Shown one piece after another: positions 7,657-15,630 of a DNA stretch of 64,000 nucleotides (positions are counted from its first letter, which is position 1; each line of letters starts with the position of its first letter). The notes beneath the pieces are model-generated. The model was not told the DNA's origin and ran no database searches. It saw only the letters and a program-made list of their open reading frames with translations. Both the position numbers and the translations under genes were made by a program. Source of the stretch: Armatimonadota bacterium (GTDB taxonomy: Bacteria; Armatimonadota; Fimbriimonadia; Fimbriimonadales; Fimbriimonadaceae); NCBI GenBank assembly GCA_025360125.1, contig JANYCU010000024.1:1-64000 (forward strand), written 5' to 3'.

Positions 7657-8945
7657 TGCCAGCCACCCCCGGACCGAAGAAACTATTGTTTCCCGATTTG
7701 CCAAATGTTCCCATGTATCGGAGCGTCCTTACTGACGATTTCAACCGCGCCGATACCTCAACCGGAGCGACAGGCACCATTACGGGAGCAGGTAACGGTT
7801 GGCTCGACGTGCAAGGCGGCGTTGCTCAAATAGTAAGTAACAAATTAAAGATTACGAGCGATTCGGTGGGTACGGGAATTGACCAGTATAAGCGGGATTT
7901 CACTGTTCGCCCGGTAAGTGAAGCGTGCTTAGATCAATCTATCGAGTTTGATTTTCCCGCTCAAGTTTGGAATACTGCAGCTTCATTTGGTCCGGTTTTG
8001 GCATTTCAAACTGGATCGAATAATTGCTATCTCGCACGGATCACGGGAACGGGCGTCAACTTTCAAATTTTCAAAATCATTGCCGGAACGCCGACGGGCC
8101 TTGTGGGTCCGGTCACGCTTGCGGGATTTTCTCAGTCGACCAATTATCGAGTTCGATTCAGCAAGGAAGGAACAAATCTCAATTTCGAATTGACCAACAA
8201 AGATACCGGGCAGGTCGTTATCAACTTGCAGGTTACGGATTCGTCAATTACCGCAGCAGGTACACCAGGAATATGCGGGCCGTGGGACGTTTCGGCGATG
8301 TCGGTTCTGGTTGACAATGCTTTGGTCTCCACATCGACAACCTTCAAATTGGGAATCATTGGTGATTCGATTTCGATCAATGTTCCGCCAGGAGGACTGA
8401 AGACTTCTGGCTCATCATTGGCTCGCGAGCTTTCGACTCGTTGCCGGCGCCAATTCGTACTGTCGAATCAAGCAATTAGCGGGAAGACGTCGGGCGACTG
8501 GTCTGGCGATATTGGTTCGATCCTGACGACGGCGAAAGCGGCGTTTGCCACCGCGGGGGTTACCGACGTTTCGATCATGCTCGGCACCAACGACGCAAAG
8601 GTCGCGAGTCCGGTTTCAAAGGCGACATATAAAGCGAATATGTCCACGCTTGCAAATAACCTCGTGGCTGCCGGGTATCGGGTTTTCTTGCATGCCCCGC
8701 CGTATGTCACTCCGGGAGCATACACGACGACTTGGGACGTTACGGCACCAGCACTTTTGCAGTCTTACGGAGTCGCACTGACTGAACTTCAAAACGGGTC
8801 GACGATCATTTGCGGAGATTTGAAGTCCTACAAGTTTTTCGAGCGATTCCAGGGCCTATTGACGGATTTAGTTCACCCAACGATTGATGGCGGAGAGGGA
8901 ATCGCAAGCCTTTGGGCCGACGCAATTGCGAAATACTTCGTTTAG
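7656..8945 (+). CDS. Tail fibre/spike-like protein with SGNH (GDSL) hydrolase domain
   Basis: 429 residues in two parts. Residues ~20-225 look like a concanavalin/LamG-type beta-sandwich (opening DDFNRADTSTG, later LAFQTGSNNCYLARI and NYRVRFSKEGTNLNFEL). Residues ~228-429 form an SGNH hydrolase: GDSIS (block I, nucleophile Ser), SNQAISG (block II), MLGTNDA (block III) and DLVHPT (block V, catalytic Asp and His). SGNH domains remove O-acyl groups from carbohydrates. Fusion to a binding domain in a phage-like neighbourhood suggests a depolymerase or deacetylase acting on host surface glycans. No signal peptide is seen, in line with virion assembly rather than secretion. Confidence 0.75.
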   Translation: MPATPGPKKLLFPDLPNVPMYRSVLTDDFNRADTSTGATGTITGAGNGWLDVQGGVAQIVSNKLKITSDSVGTGIDQYKRDFTVRPVSEACLDQSIEFDFPAQVWNTAASFGPVLAFQTGSNNCYLARITGTGVNFQIFKIIAGTPTGLVGPVTLAGFSQSTNYRVRFSKEGTNLNFELTNKDTGQVVINLQVTDSSITAAGTPGICGPWDVSAMSVLVDNALVSTSTTFKLGIIGDSISINVPPGGLKTSGSSLARELSTRCRRQFVLSNQAISGKTSGDWSGDIGSILTTAKAAFATAGVTDVSIMLGTNDAKVASPVSKATYKANMSTLANNLVAAGYRVFLHAPPYVTPGAYTTTWDVTAPALLQSYGVALTELQNGSTIICGDLKSYKFFERFQGLLTDLVHPTIDGGEGIASLWADAIAKYFV

Positions 8946-8984
8946 TCGAACTTATTTCCTAACAGGCTGTTCGACGACTTTCTG

Positions 8985-9119
8985 TTGCCCCAAGTGCCTT
9001 GGCGATCGATCATCGTTTCTGTTGTCCGATTAGCGACTTATGTGGCCATCGCACTATTGATGTTGGCCGAGATCCGTCAGCACTCCATCAACGACAAATT
9101 CGTCGGTGCCGTGGCTTAG
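8985..9119 (+). CDS. Possible holin-like small membrane protein
   Basis: A reading frame open from 8946 to TAG 9117-9119, without an ATG; TTG 8985 or GTG 8994 could start it. The product of about 44 residues has one hydrophobic helix (SIIVSVVRLATYVAIALLML) followed by a polar tail (AEIRQHSINDKF). Its place right after the tail genes and its single helix fit a holin-like lysis protein. The missing standard start and poor ribosome-binding site keep confidence low; it could be a decayed gene. Confidence 0.3.
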   Translation: MPQVPWRSIIVSVVRLATYVAIALLMLAEIRQHSINDKFVGAVA

Positions 9120-9171
9120 GGAATTCCTTATCTTGCACGAAAAATTCAATCTACCTTTTTTTGAAAATTGC

Positions 9172-10362
9172 CTAAGCCGCGCTCAACGATTCAGCCCGGT
9201 CAAGAATGATCGCCAAGACATCGGGATCCACCACCCGCCCCATCAGTTTTTCGGCGTGTTTCACCACGCCCCGCGTCGTCCGCTCGACCATTCCCACCAC
9301 CGCCCGCTCAGAAAGTCCAAACCGAGCACCAAACGACACGAACTCTGAGACGCTGAACCTACCAAATGAATCGGGAAAAAGTGCCAAGGCCATGCGCTCA
9401 GCCCCCGGCAGCACGTCTCGGTAAGGAAGCGTTGACACCAGGTCGTAAGCCGGCGACATTCGCCAAAGACCATCGGTCGGATCGTAGACGAGGCTCACGT
9501 TCTTGGCGTGCAGGTCGCCATTGCCCACAATGTAGCTAAAAACGAAGAGGTGAAGCACGTCGAGCAGAGCCGCCTTCGAAACCCCGAGAATTGCCATCGC
9601 GGCCATGAGGTCGCTATATTCCATGGTGTATTTGCTACTCGGGAAAAGGTCCATCACCTGAAGCATGTCCTCGACATGGATCTTCTCCATTCGCTTTTTA
9701 TCCGGATTGAACACGCGGTCGAACCGCCGAACAATCAGCGCGTTCGGCTCCATCCGAATGTCCGCCGTCTCGATGTGGCACCGCTTCGCCAAGCGCATGG
9801 TTGCGTGTTCGTTCCGTATCAGGTCAGGAAAATCCGGCGATTCGAATTTGGCGATGAACATGTGGGTGCGACTGGCCCGCATGATTTCGCCCAGCGACAT
9901 CTTTGGCTGAACTCCCGAGATGGCCGTAAACCGATTGGGTATGTACGGCTGATTTTTCCGAACCAGCGAGTCGATGACCTCGGACGCTTCGGCGAAGTTG
10001 ATGGTTGGACGCTGCTCGCCTTCTCCCGGAATGCGAACCGTGATGTCTCCGATGGCATCAGACCCGGTCGCGGCAAGAATCGCGAAAAGGTCGTCGGTGG
10101 CCGAGCCGATCATCGTTTTGACCGCGTTAAACATGATCCCTTCGGGTAACAGTCCCGCAAAATAAGTGGGTAGGTTCGCCAATCCTTCGACCAGCAAACC
10201 GTCGGGTGTTTTGGGAAGGTGCAACGCAATCGGCCGTTCGCCGCTGGCCAGAAAGCTGTCGCTGTATCGGAACTCGCACCCTTTTGCCCGGCGACGCAGC
10301 GTCGCAACGCGTTCGTCGTTCCGGTAAACCTCTAGAGTTTCGACGGAACGAAAATCAGTCAT
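9172..10362 (-). CDS. hipA: HipA-type serine/threonine kinase toxin
   Basis: 396 residues, the usual length of type II toxin HipA. Visible motifs: SGVQPKMS (activation/P-loop region), NGDLHAKN (catalytic loop; Asp and Asn) and SPAYDLVST (metal-binding Asp). The N-terminal HipA_N region carries ALHLPKTPDG and FAGLLPEG. HipA kinases phosphorylate translation factors such as glutamyl-tRNA synthetase and cause growth arrest, and are neutralised by HipB. The start overlaps the end of hipB by eight bases, the standard coupled order. All expected kinase motifs are intact, so the toxin is probably functional. Confidence 0.93.
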   Translation of the reverse strand: MTDFRSVETLEVYRNDERVATLRRRAKGCEFRYSDSFLASGERPIALHLPKTPDGLLVEGLANLPTYFAGLLPEGIMFNAVKTMIGSATDDLFAILAATGSDAIGDITVRIPGEGEQRPTINFAEASEVIDSLVRKNQPYIPNRFTAISGVQPKMSLGEIMRASRTHMFIAKFESPDFPDLIRNEHATMRLAKRCHIETADIRMEPNALIVRRFDRVFNPDKKRMEKIHVEDMLQVMDLFPSSKYTMEYSDLMAAMAILGVSKAALLDVLHLFVFSYIVGNGDLHAKNVSLVYDPTDGLWRMSPAYDLVSTLPYRDVLPGAERMALALFPDSFGRFSVSEFVSFGARFGLSERAVVGMVERTTRGVVKHAEKLMGRVVDPDVLAIILDRAESLSAA

Positions 10363-10567
10363 GGTTCGCGCCCTTTGCGATGACGGCGAGGTCGAGGCCG
10401 AGGGCGTCGAGAATCTTCATCAACGTCTCAAGCCGAATCGAGCCGCGACCGCTTTCCAGCAAGTAAATCGGTCGCCGCGAAATGTTGGCCAGCGCCGCCA
10501 GCTCTTCTTGCGACAGCCGCGCCTTCAGTCGGGCATTCTTAATTTGGGAAACTAAGTCTTGATTCAT
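10355..10567 (-). CDS. hipB: HipB-type XRE antitoxin/repressor
   Basis: 70-residue helix-turn-helix protein starting NQDLVSQIKNARLKARLSQ; the XRE fold follows as LSQEELAALANISRRPIYLLESGR, then LMKILDALGLDLAVI. It represses the hipBA promoter and binds HipA. The protein ends almost directly after the HTH, so it lacks a long C-terminal tail. It is first in the operon and overlaps hipA. Two TAGATCACATT copies lie in its upstream region. Confidence 0.9.
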   Translation of the reverse strand: MNQDLVSQIKNARLKARLSQEELAALANISRRPIYLLESGRGSIRLETLMKILDALGLDLAVIAKGANHD

Positions 10568-10570
10568 TGC

Positions 10571-10710
10571 GATCTTTAGATCACATTATGGCGCATTTAA
10601 CCACCAATCGAAGGCAAATAATGCGATTTTGTAATTTATAAATCTCAAAATATGAATATTTATCCAATTTCAGCTTCTTTTGGGCTTCGATCAGATCGAT
10701 AGATCACATT
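10571..10710 (-). promoter_or_regulatory. hipBA control region with repeated TAGATCACATT
   Basis: The palindrome GATCTTTAGATC (10571-10582) ends four bases upstream of the hipB ATG. The 11-mer TAGATCACATT occurs at 10577-10587 and exactly again at 10700-10710, inside a GATC-rich stretch. These are candidate HipB operators. The assignment rests on position and repetition only. The rest of the 310-base gap up to 10877 holds a tandem repeat and a terminator. Confidence 0.4.
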
Positions 10711-10734
10711 TAATTCAGCAAAACTCGTCCTTTT

Positions 10735-10762
10735 GATCCCAGATCCCAGATCCCCGATCCCC
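10735..10762. repeat. Heptamer tandem repeat (GATCCCA/C) x4
   Basis: Four consecutive copies of GATCCCM between hipB and the next gene. The last two units end in C instead of A. It is non-coding and likely a slippage-prone microsatellite. Confidence 0.8.
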
Positions 10763-10786
10763 GAGATTTCAAATAGCAAAACTACT

Positions 10787-10814
10787 TGCCCAACCTCCTC
10801 GGCTGGGCATTTTT
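10787..10814 (+). terminator. Rho-independent terminator
   Basis: TGCCCAACC and GGCTGGGCA pair with one mismatch around a short loop, followed by ATTTTT. It faces the plus direction although no plus-strand gene lies directly upstream, so it may shield the gene at 10878 from read-through. Confidence 0.6.
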
Positions 10815-10877
10815 CTGTTTTGGGCCCCCCACCGTGATGACCGTCGACCGCTCACCGTCGTATAGAAGAGAAACCCG

Positions 10878-11237
10878 ATGAGCCGTACAGAAGATTGGAC
10901 ACCGAATTCCCTCGAAGCAAAATGCCTGCGCCATCTGGATTCGCACGCCGCATGGCTCGACATCCTCAAACTCGAACGTCCTCCAACCGCCGAGCCCCAA
11001 TCGTGGCGTCCCTTTTGGCGCATCTTCGTGATGAACCTCGCCCAATTCATCGTCGTTCTCACCTTCCTTTTTGGATCCCTCGAGATCGGGTTCTCAGGAT
11101 GGGCAGGCCTCCGCGAAGACCTGCCATTCTTCATTGGTATCGTGCTCATAATTGCCTTTGGCTTTGCCGCCTATGTAACCAACCTGTATCGTCGATCTTG
11201 GAACCGCCGCGCGGCAAAAATCATCGCCGAAGGCTAA
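10878..11237 (+). CDS. Two-helix membrane protein, unknown function
   Basis: 119 residues. The N-terminal ~50 residues are soluble (SRTEDWTPNSLEAKCLRHLD). Two transmembrane helices follow: IFVMNLAQFIVVLTFLF and LPFFIGIVLIIAFGFAAY. The tail is basic (YRRSWNRRAAK). The positive tail suggests both termini are cytoplasmic. No family is recognised. The stop overlaps that of the convergent TPR gene by four bases. Confidence 0.55.
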   Translation: MSRTEDWTPNSLEAKCLRHLDSHAAWLDILKLERPPTAEPQSWRPFWRIFVMNLAQFIVVLTFLFGSLEIGFSGWAGLREDLPFFIGIVLIIAFGFAAYVTNLYRRSWNRRAAKIIAEG

Positions 11238-12547
11238 GTACGTTCGAGTAAGCGAGCCAATGTGGCTTTCGACTTTGCGTGGGATGGTTCTAACTCAAGT
11301 GCGCGACGAACCTGTTCGATGGCCGCCTCTACGTCTCCTCGCCTCTCAAAGTAGTTACTTAATCCTAAAAAGCCTTCCGTCATGCGTGGGCAAAGCTCAA
11401 CAGAGCGGCGCAAAGCAGCTTCGGCTTCTGCCAAGTTTCCTGCTTCAAGGTGGCATTCGGCCAATCCAATCCAAGGATTCGCCAATGTGGGCTCCAAATC
11501 GATCGATCGACGAAATTCAGCTTCAGCGCGTTCAAAATCATCGAGGTTAAACCAAGCATTACCGAAATTATTAGCAATTGCGGCCGAGAATTCCGCGGAC
11601 AATTCTTTTCCTTCATACAATCGGTAGCACTCAACCGCTTCTTCAAAACGTTGGAGGCCCGCTAGAGCAACTCCGCGATTGAAGTGATCTGCCTCTTTTT
11701 TGACGGGTTGGGCAAGAATAGCCTCATAAATCAACCCCGCTTCGTCGATCCTTCCCCGGCGGACGAGCATAACTGCATAAAGACTTCCTTCTCCCCGATC
11801 AAGCCCTCTATCGATGTAAATCGATTCGGAAATTGGAAAAGCGTCTTCGACATAGCGGGCTTCGAACAGGCGAAACGCAAGGTAATTCAAGTATTCAGAA
11901 GATTTGGATAACTCGGCCAGGTACGGTTTTGCTGCTTCTGGTTGCTCGGAAAAAAAATGACATAGTGTCAAAACCGTATTTGCACATTCATCTGTTCGCT
12001 TAAACGTAATGGCAGTTTTCGCCGTTGCCATTGCTTGATCATAATCTTTGAGCTCGAAATAGACCAATCCTAAATAGCTGTAGACCAAGCCATTTGACTT
12101 CTTCACGTTTAAGGCTTTGTTCAACGTGATCAAAGCCTCGTCGAATCGCTTCATATGCATGAGAACATAAGCCTTAATGCATAAAACCTTCGTGTAGTTG
12201 GGCTGCCACTTCTCGGCCGATTCTGCCGCCGCCAAGGCTAAATCCATTCGGTCATTTTGGAAATAACATTGGCTGAGCCGCAAGTAGGTTTCGAATTGTT
12301 GCGGATCAATTTCAAGCGAACGTAAAAGGATCGAAATCGCCTCGTCGATCTTGCCCTGACGAAAAAGAGCGTGAGACAAAAAATCCATAATTGGCAATGC
12401 GTCCGGGTCTTTCTCGTTCCACTTTCGAAGTAGAACTTCCGCCGCGGCATACTTTCCAGCGTGAAGAAGGCCAGAAGCGACGCGAAACATCTTGCGCATT
12501 TTGGCATCGCCAAACATCGACTTGCTCAATCTCTCGAACCAACTCAC
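11234..12547 (-). CDS. Tetratricopeptide-repeat protein
   Basis: 437 residues from a GTG start, with about ten TPR units; clear examples are LPIMDFLSHALFRQGKIDEA, the block around VYSYLGLVYFELKDYDQAMA, and AWFNLDDFERAEAEFRRSID. There is no signal peptide or catalytic domain, so it is probably a cytoplasmic scaffold. TPRs mediate protein-protein contacts; the partner is unknown. It faces away from the 12649 gene and converges on the small membrane protein. Confidence 0.85.
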   Translation of the reverse strand: MSWFERLSKSMFGDAKMRKMFRVASGLLHAGKYAAAEVLLRKWNEKDPDALPIMDFLSHALFRQGKIDEAISILLRSLEIDPQQFETYLRLSQCYFQNDRMDLALAAAESAEKWQPNYTKVLCIKAYVLMHMKRFDEALITLNKALNVKKSNGLVYSYLGLVYFELKDYDQAMATAKTAITFKRTDECANTVLTLCHFFSEQPEAAKPYLAELSKSSEYLNYLAFRLFEARYVEDAFPISESIYIDRGLDRGEGSLYAVMLVRRGRIDEAGLIYEAILAQPVKKEADHFNRGVALAGLQRFEEAVECYRLYEGKELSAEFSAAIANNFGNAWFNLDDFERAEAEFRRSIDLEPTLANPWIGLAECHLEAGNLAEAEAALRRSVELCPRMTEGFLGLSNYFERRGDVEAAIEQVRRALELEPSHAKSKATLARLLERT

Positions 12548-12648
12548 CGTGTCAGCTTATCGCTTTTGCCATGTCCAGCAATCAACATATTTGGTTGCAA
12601 ACAGAACAGGATGCATCCAATCGTTAATGAGTTCGCGTCTCTTAGTTT

Positions 12649-13521
12649 ATGCGGCGTTGGACCAAAGTTTTCATCGGGACCGCCACAGTAGCCGCCTTCG
12701 GAACGGCGATCAAAGTAATCAACGATCGCCAACACGCAGGAAACCTTCAGTGGCCAGAGGTCTTTATTCTTCACGGCGGAGATGGCCACTCCTTGCACTT
12801 GCTTCCCACGGGAAAGATGTTGCGAATAGACATTCCGCGACAAATTCTCTATGTCTGCCGAAATGGCACACTGCTTCAACAAGGCTCGAATCGAACCAGC
12901 GACGGATTTCTACTCGTACGCAATGGGCTAACAATCTGGAAAGGGAAGCCTAGCGACTACATTTTGACTGCCACATCAAACAGCACTCAGATCGCAATGA
13001 ATAGCTACACAGCCACGGTGGTTGTCGATACGATTTCTGGAAAAGAAACGCGATACTCGCACTCTTGGGTTGTCCTTTCCACCGATGGCTATGCCGTGGC
13101 CAGGTTGGGGAATACAAAGTCGTTTGAAGTTCATCTTTTTCGGAATGGAAAAGAATACGGCAAAGCTGTGAGCAAAATAGGTCCATATTCGCAATTGAGT
13201 GGACTTGACTACGACGGAGAAAATTTGGTTTATTGCACTCGAAACGGTAGCGTTGCTTACCACGCAAAGGATCACTATTGGCAAGTTAAAAACCCGAGCG
13301 GCACGCTCTATTCGTACTCGTATGCCAAGCTGGCTGGTCCGAATACATGCCTTTTAATTTCGAATCCTCGATTCAAGTTTGGGTTGCTTGGCGGCACCGC
13401 CTTACAATTGATGAGCGAAAACTATTGCCGAAAAATCCAAATTGATTATCCTCGCCCAATATTTTCGGGCGAGGAAGCCAATCGCATGGTGAATGCAACA
13501 GATACGGTCGTGTGGCCATGA
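12649..13521 (+). CDS. Exported or membrane-anchored propeller-like protein
   Basis: 290 residues. The N terminus RRWTKVFIGTATVAAFGTAI is a basic stretch plus hydrophobic helix, a signal anchor. The rest is made of repeated short strands of the kind seen in beta-propellers (LHLLPTGKMLRIDI, WVVLSTDGYAVARLG, LDYDGENLVYCTRNGSV). No enzyme motif is found. No family recognised. It is convergent with the 13529 gene. Confidence 0.5.
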   Translation: MRRWTKVFIGTATVAAFGTAIKVINDRQHAGNLQWPEVFILHGGDGHSLHLLPTGKMLRIDIPRQILYVCRNGTLLQQGSNRTSDGFLLVRNGLTIWKGKPSDYILTATSNSTQIAMNSYTATVVVDTISGKETRYSHSWVVLSTDGYAVARLGNTKSFEVHLFRNGKEYGKAVSKIGPYSQLSGLDYDGENLVYCTRNGSVAYHAKDHYWQVKNPSGTLYSYSYAKLAGPNTCLLISNPRFKFGLLGGTALQLMSENYCRKIQIDYPRPIFSGEEANRMVNATDTVVWP

Positions 13522-13528
13522 TGATTGG

Positions 13529-13948
13529 CTAATTGCCCGCCACAACAAAGTGCTGCTTCAACACGTCGACATCGAGAGGATGAATGTTCCAATGCCGCCG
13601 CGAATTAAAGGACCCAAATGGCAAACTCGTCTCCATCGTACTCAGGTGTTTCCGCAAATACGATTCTTTGATCTGAAGCTCCTTCGCGACCGACGGAACG
13701 TCGCGATAATTGACGGGAGGTCGCGTCCCACCTTCCAGGTCTTCGAGGCTCGACGCATAAAACGGATAATCCCGCAAATATCTTTCGAGGGCAGTCATGA
13801 AATCGGCAACCAAACCAAGCTCGGAAAGTCCGTCCTGACACCATTCGATGAGTTGAGATCGGCCAGCCCGGTAAAGCGGAATACTCTCGACCAGCACCCG
13901 GGCTCGGGCCTTGGTGTCGGCCCAGGTAGAAAGACCTTCGCCCGGCAT
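13529..13948 (-). CDS. Hypothetical protein, likely 3' part of a frameshifted gene
   Basis: 139 residues from ATG 13948. The same frame is open upstream to 14101, and that part also reads like protein (ELKGRKPFTAYQVLHAWLE), but no ATG, GTG or TTG opens it. The C-terminal half contains VPSVAKELQIKESYLRKHLS, a possible helix-turn-helix. The gene lies in the same orientation directly behind the 14044 gene, whose frame it overlaps at -1. It may be the C-terminal part of one protein of about 210-220 residues. Function unknown. Confidence 0.5.
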   Translation of the reverse strand: MPGEGLSTWADTKARARVLVESIPLYRAGRSQLIEWCQDGLSELGLVADFMTALERYLRDYPFYASSLEDLEGGTRPPVNYRDVPSVAKELQIKESYLRKHLSTMETSLPFGSFNSRRHWNIHPLDVDVLKQHFVVAGN

Positions 13949-14043
13949 CTCATATCCTCGCGGCTTGAGAGATTTCGAAGCCCCAATCTGGGTCTCTAAC
14001 CACGCATGCAGGACTTGGTAGGCGGTAAATGGCTTGCGGCCTT

Positions 14044-14289
14044 TCAGCTCAGCCCTCCCACTTGAATCCGAGGCATCAGGAGGTTTCGTAAAAAGCCCGA
14101 GTCAATTGCCGTCGACGTCTCGTGACTATCTGCGTCTACCGGATGGCAATCCCGATAGGTTTCGTACCAACGAATCGTTACGACTCGGTCTGAGATTTGT
14201 TGATTAGACGCAGGGTTGACAAGTACGTCTTCAAGGATTTGAAGGGCACGTTTGAATTCGAGTTCGATTTTTGCTTTCATATGGTTCAT
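14044..14289 (-). CDS. Hypothetical protein, possible 5' part of frameshifted gene
   Basis: 81 residues starting at ATG 14289, whose ATGA overlaps the stop of the exonuclease gene. The N-terminal half is a charged helix (KAKIELEFKRALQILEDVL) and then DRVVTIRWYETYRDCHPVD. After about residue 62 the sequence is less convincing, while the -1 frame becomes protein-like. A run of five T on the coding strand near 14091-14095 is where the frames could join. Either a frameshift mutation or two separate short genes. Confidence 0.5.
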   Translation of the reverse strand: MNHMKAKIELEFKRALQILEDVLVNPASNQQISDRVVTIRWYETYRDCHPVDADSHETSTAIDSGFLRNLLMPRIQVGGLS

Positions 14290-14903
14290 GCGGTCACCTC
14301 CATCAAAGTCATAAAGAGTTCTCCCGCGAGGATGGCGTCTTCGCGGGCAGAATGGACGTCGCTTTGACTTCCAATTTGGAAGTAGTTGGCCAGCGTGGTG
14401 AGCTTCAGGTTTTTGAGGACCTGGGGCACGAGCCCAAGGCTCTGGGCAATTCGACGAGTGCAATACCATGGTCCAGCGAGCAACTCCTTTGCCGGAGTCG
14501 ATTGCTGCGCACGAGAATCATATTTACCGAGGACGAAGAGGAAATTTGACCAAACATCGCCGTCAAACGAAGCATTGTGGCTGACGATAGCTCCCTCCCA
14601 TTTCCCACCAATAAATTCGCGAACCTCCTCATAGATCGTTTGCTCATGGGTGCCGCACTCCTCCATTTCGACCAAACTTTTCCCGTGAATGAGGGCGGCA
14701 TTTTCCGAATAATTCCAGAGCAAACCACCGCGATGGTCCCGCAGAGGACGAAAAAGCCACTCCTTCGATTTAATGAGCTCGCCATCGTCAAATAGGGCAA
14801 GGCCAAGGGTGACGGGTGCCCGATCGCGAAGGTCCCCGGTCTCGAAATCCAAGGCAAGAAACCGAAGAGGGCAACCACAGGCTTGTAGGGTTTGAAGTTC
14901 CAT
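14286..14903 (-). CDS. DEDDh 3'-5' exonuclease (DnaQ/RNase T fold)
   Basis: 205 residues from ATG 14903 (an in-frame ATG at 14939 lies in the operator region and is unlikely). Exo motifs are complete: LALDFETGD (Exo I, DxE), SHNASFDGDVW (Exo II) and HSAREDAILAGELF (Exo III, H-x4-D). Such proteins remove 3' nucleotides and act in proofreading, repair or RNA trimming; stand-alone forms occur on phages. It is divergent from a CI/LexA-like repressor and shares its control region, so it is probably regulated by it and expressed on induction. Confidence 0.8.
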   Translation of the reverse strand: MELQTLQACGCPLRFLALDFETGDLRDRAPVTLGLALFDDGELIKSKEWLFRPLRDHRGGLLWNYSENAALIHGKSLVEMEECGTHEQTIYEEVREFIGGKWEGAIVSHNASFDGDVWSNFLFVLGKYDSRAQQSTPAKELLAGPWYCTRRIAQSLGLVPQVLKNLKLTTLANYFQIGSQSDVHSAREDAILAGELFMTLMEVTA

Positions 14904-14955
14904 ACAAATATAATACAAGAAATATTGTAGAAAATACAATTAAAAATTATGGATC
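14904..14955. promoter_or_regulatory. Divergent control region with TACAA/TTGTA half-sites
   Basis: In 52 A+T-rich bases between the exonuclease and repressor genes, half-sites occur as TACAA (14913-14917), TTGTA (14925-14929) and TACAA (14935-14939), giving overlapping inverted repeats with 7- and 5-base spacers. On the minus strand TTGTAT and TATTAT are separated by 18 bases, a usable promoter for the exonuclease that the half-sites overlap. Likely operators of the S24 repressor. Confidence 0.5.
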
Positions 14956-15597
14956 ATGGTAATTATGGAACTTTCAGTAGCGAAAGAGCTGAGGCAGATT
15001 CGTGAGTCGCTGCGCTATACAATGCGAGAGTTTGCGGGCAAGCTCGGAGTCGCCGAAACGCGCTACCACAACTGGGAATATGGCAAGTCCACCCCAAAGT
15101 CCGACATCTTGGCTCGTGCAAGGGCAATTGCGAACGGAGATGACCTCACCTACCCAACCATTCCGGCCGCCGAGCTAAAGATTCAAGTTCCTTATATCGG
15201 CCAAGTGGCTGCCTCTACTCCGGTCGATTGGACGGATCCGTTTGAAGCCCAAGAATTTGAATACGTCCCGACCGAAATGGGCGACGCCAAAGGGCGATTC
15301 TCGGCCCGAGTCGTCGGCCTTTCCATGGTGCCACTCCTCATTCCGGGCGATCTGGTTGTCTTTCAGTCGACCAATATTCCCAAGCTTGGCGTGGTTGTGC
15401 TCCATCGATCAAACGAAAACCAAGTGACCGTAAAAGAACTGAAGCACGATGGCGAGCGATTCATCCTGAGTAGCGTCAACTCATCCTTTCCCGATGTTCC
15501 CGCCGAAGGGCTGGTGATCGGGCATTTGGTGGGAATCGTGCGCGAACAGGGAAGTCGCGTCACGACCGAATATGATTCGCAGGGCATCCGACCTTAA
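14956..15597 (+). CDS. XRE-S24 peptidase phage-type repressor (CI/LexA-like)
   Basis: 213 residues. N-terminal XRE helix-turn-helix (ELRQIRESLRYTMREFAGKL, then GVAETRYHNWEYG) and a C-terminal peptidase S24 domain. The nucleophile is Ser123 in GLSMVPLL and the general base Lys160 in VTVKEL. The likely self-cleavage site is QVAAS (residues 83-87), where the usual Ala-Gly is Ala-Ala or Ala-Ser. Such repressors cleave themselves when RecA is activated by DNA damage and release prophage genes. The divergent exonuclease and intervening half-sites fit a lysogeny-type switch. ATG 14965 is an alternative start. Confidence 0.88.
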   Translation: MVIMELSVAKELRQIRESLRYTMREFAGKLGVAETRYHNWEYGKSTPKSDILARARAIANGDDLTYPTIPAAELKIQVPYIGQVAASTPVDWTDPFEAQEFEYVPTEMGDAKGRFSARVVGLSMVPLLIPGDLVVFQSTNIPKLGVVVLHRSNENQVTVKELKHDGERFILSSVNSSFPDVPAEGLVIGHLVGIVREQGSRVTTEYDSQGIRP

Positions 15598-15630
15598 AAA
15601 AGATCAAGCGCCCTGCCAAGAATGAAGTGT

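Noticed and set aside
9508-10149. 213-residue open frame on the plus strand opposite hipA
   Set aside because: It lies fully antisense to the well-supported HipA gene, has no ribosome-binding site and shows His/Arg-rich low-quality composition; it is a codon-bias shadow.
13493-13999. 168-residue plus-strand frame
   Set aside because: Overlaps the end of the 12649 gene and is antisense to the 13529 gene, whose composition is more protein-like.
1-15600. One continuous intact prophage
   Set aside because: Only tail, toxin-antitoxin and control genes are seen; TPR and propeller genes interrupt, and no integrase, terminase or att repeats are found.
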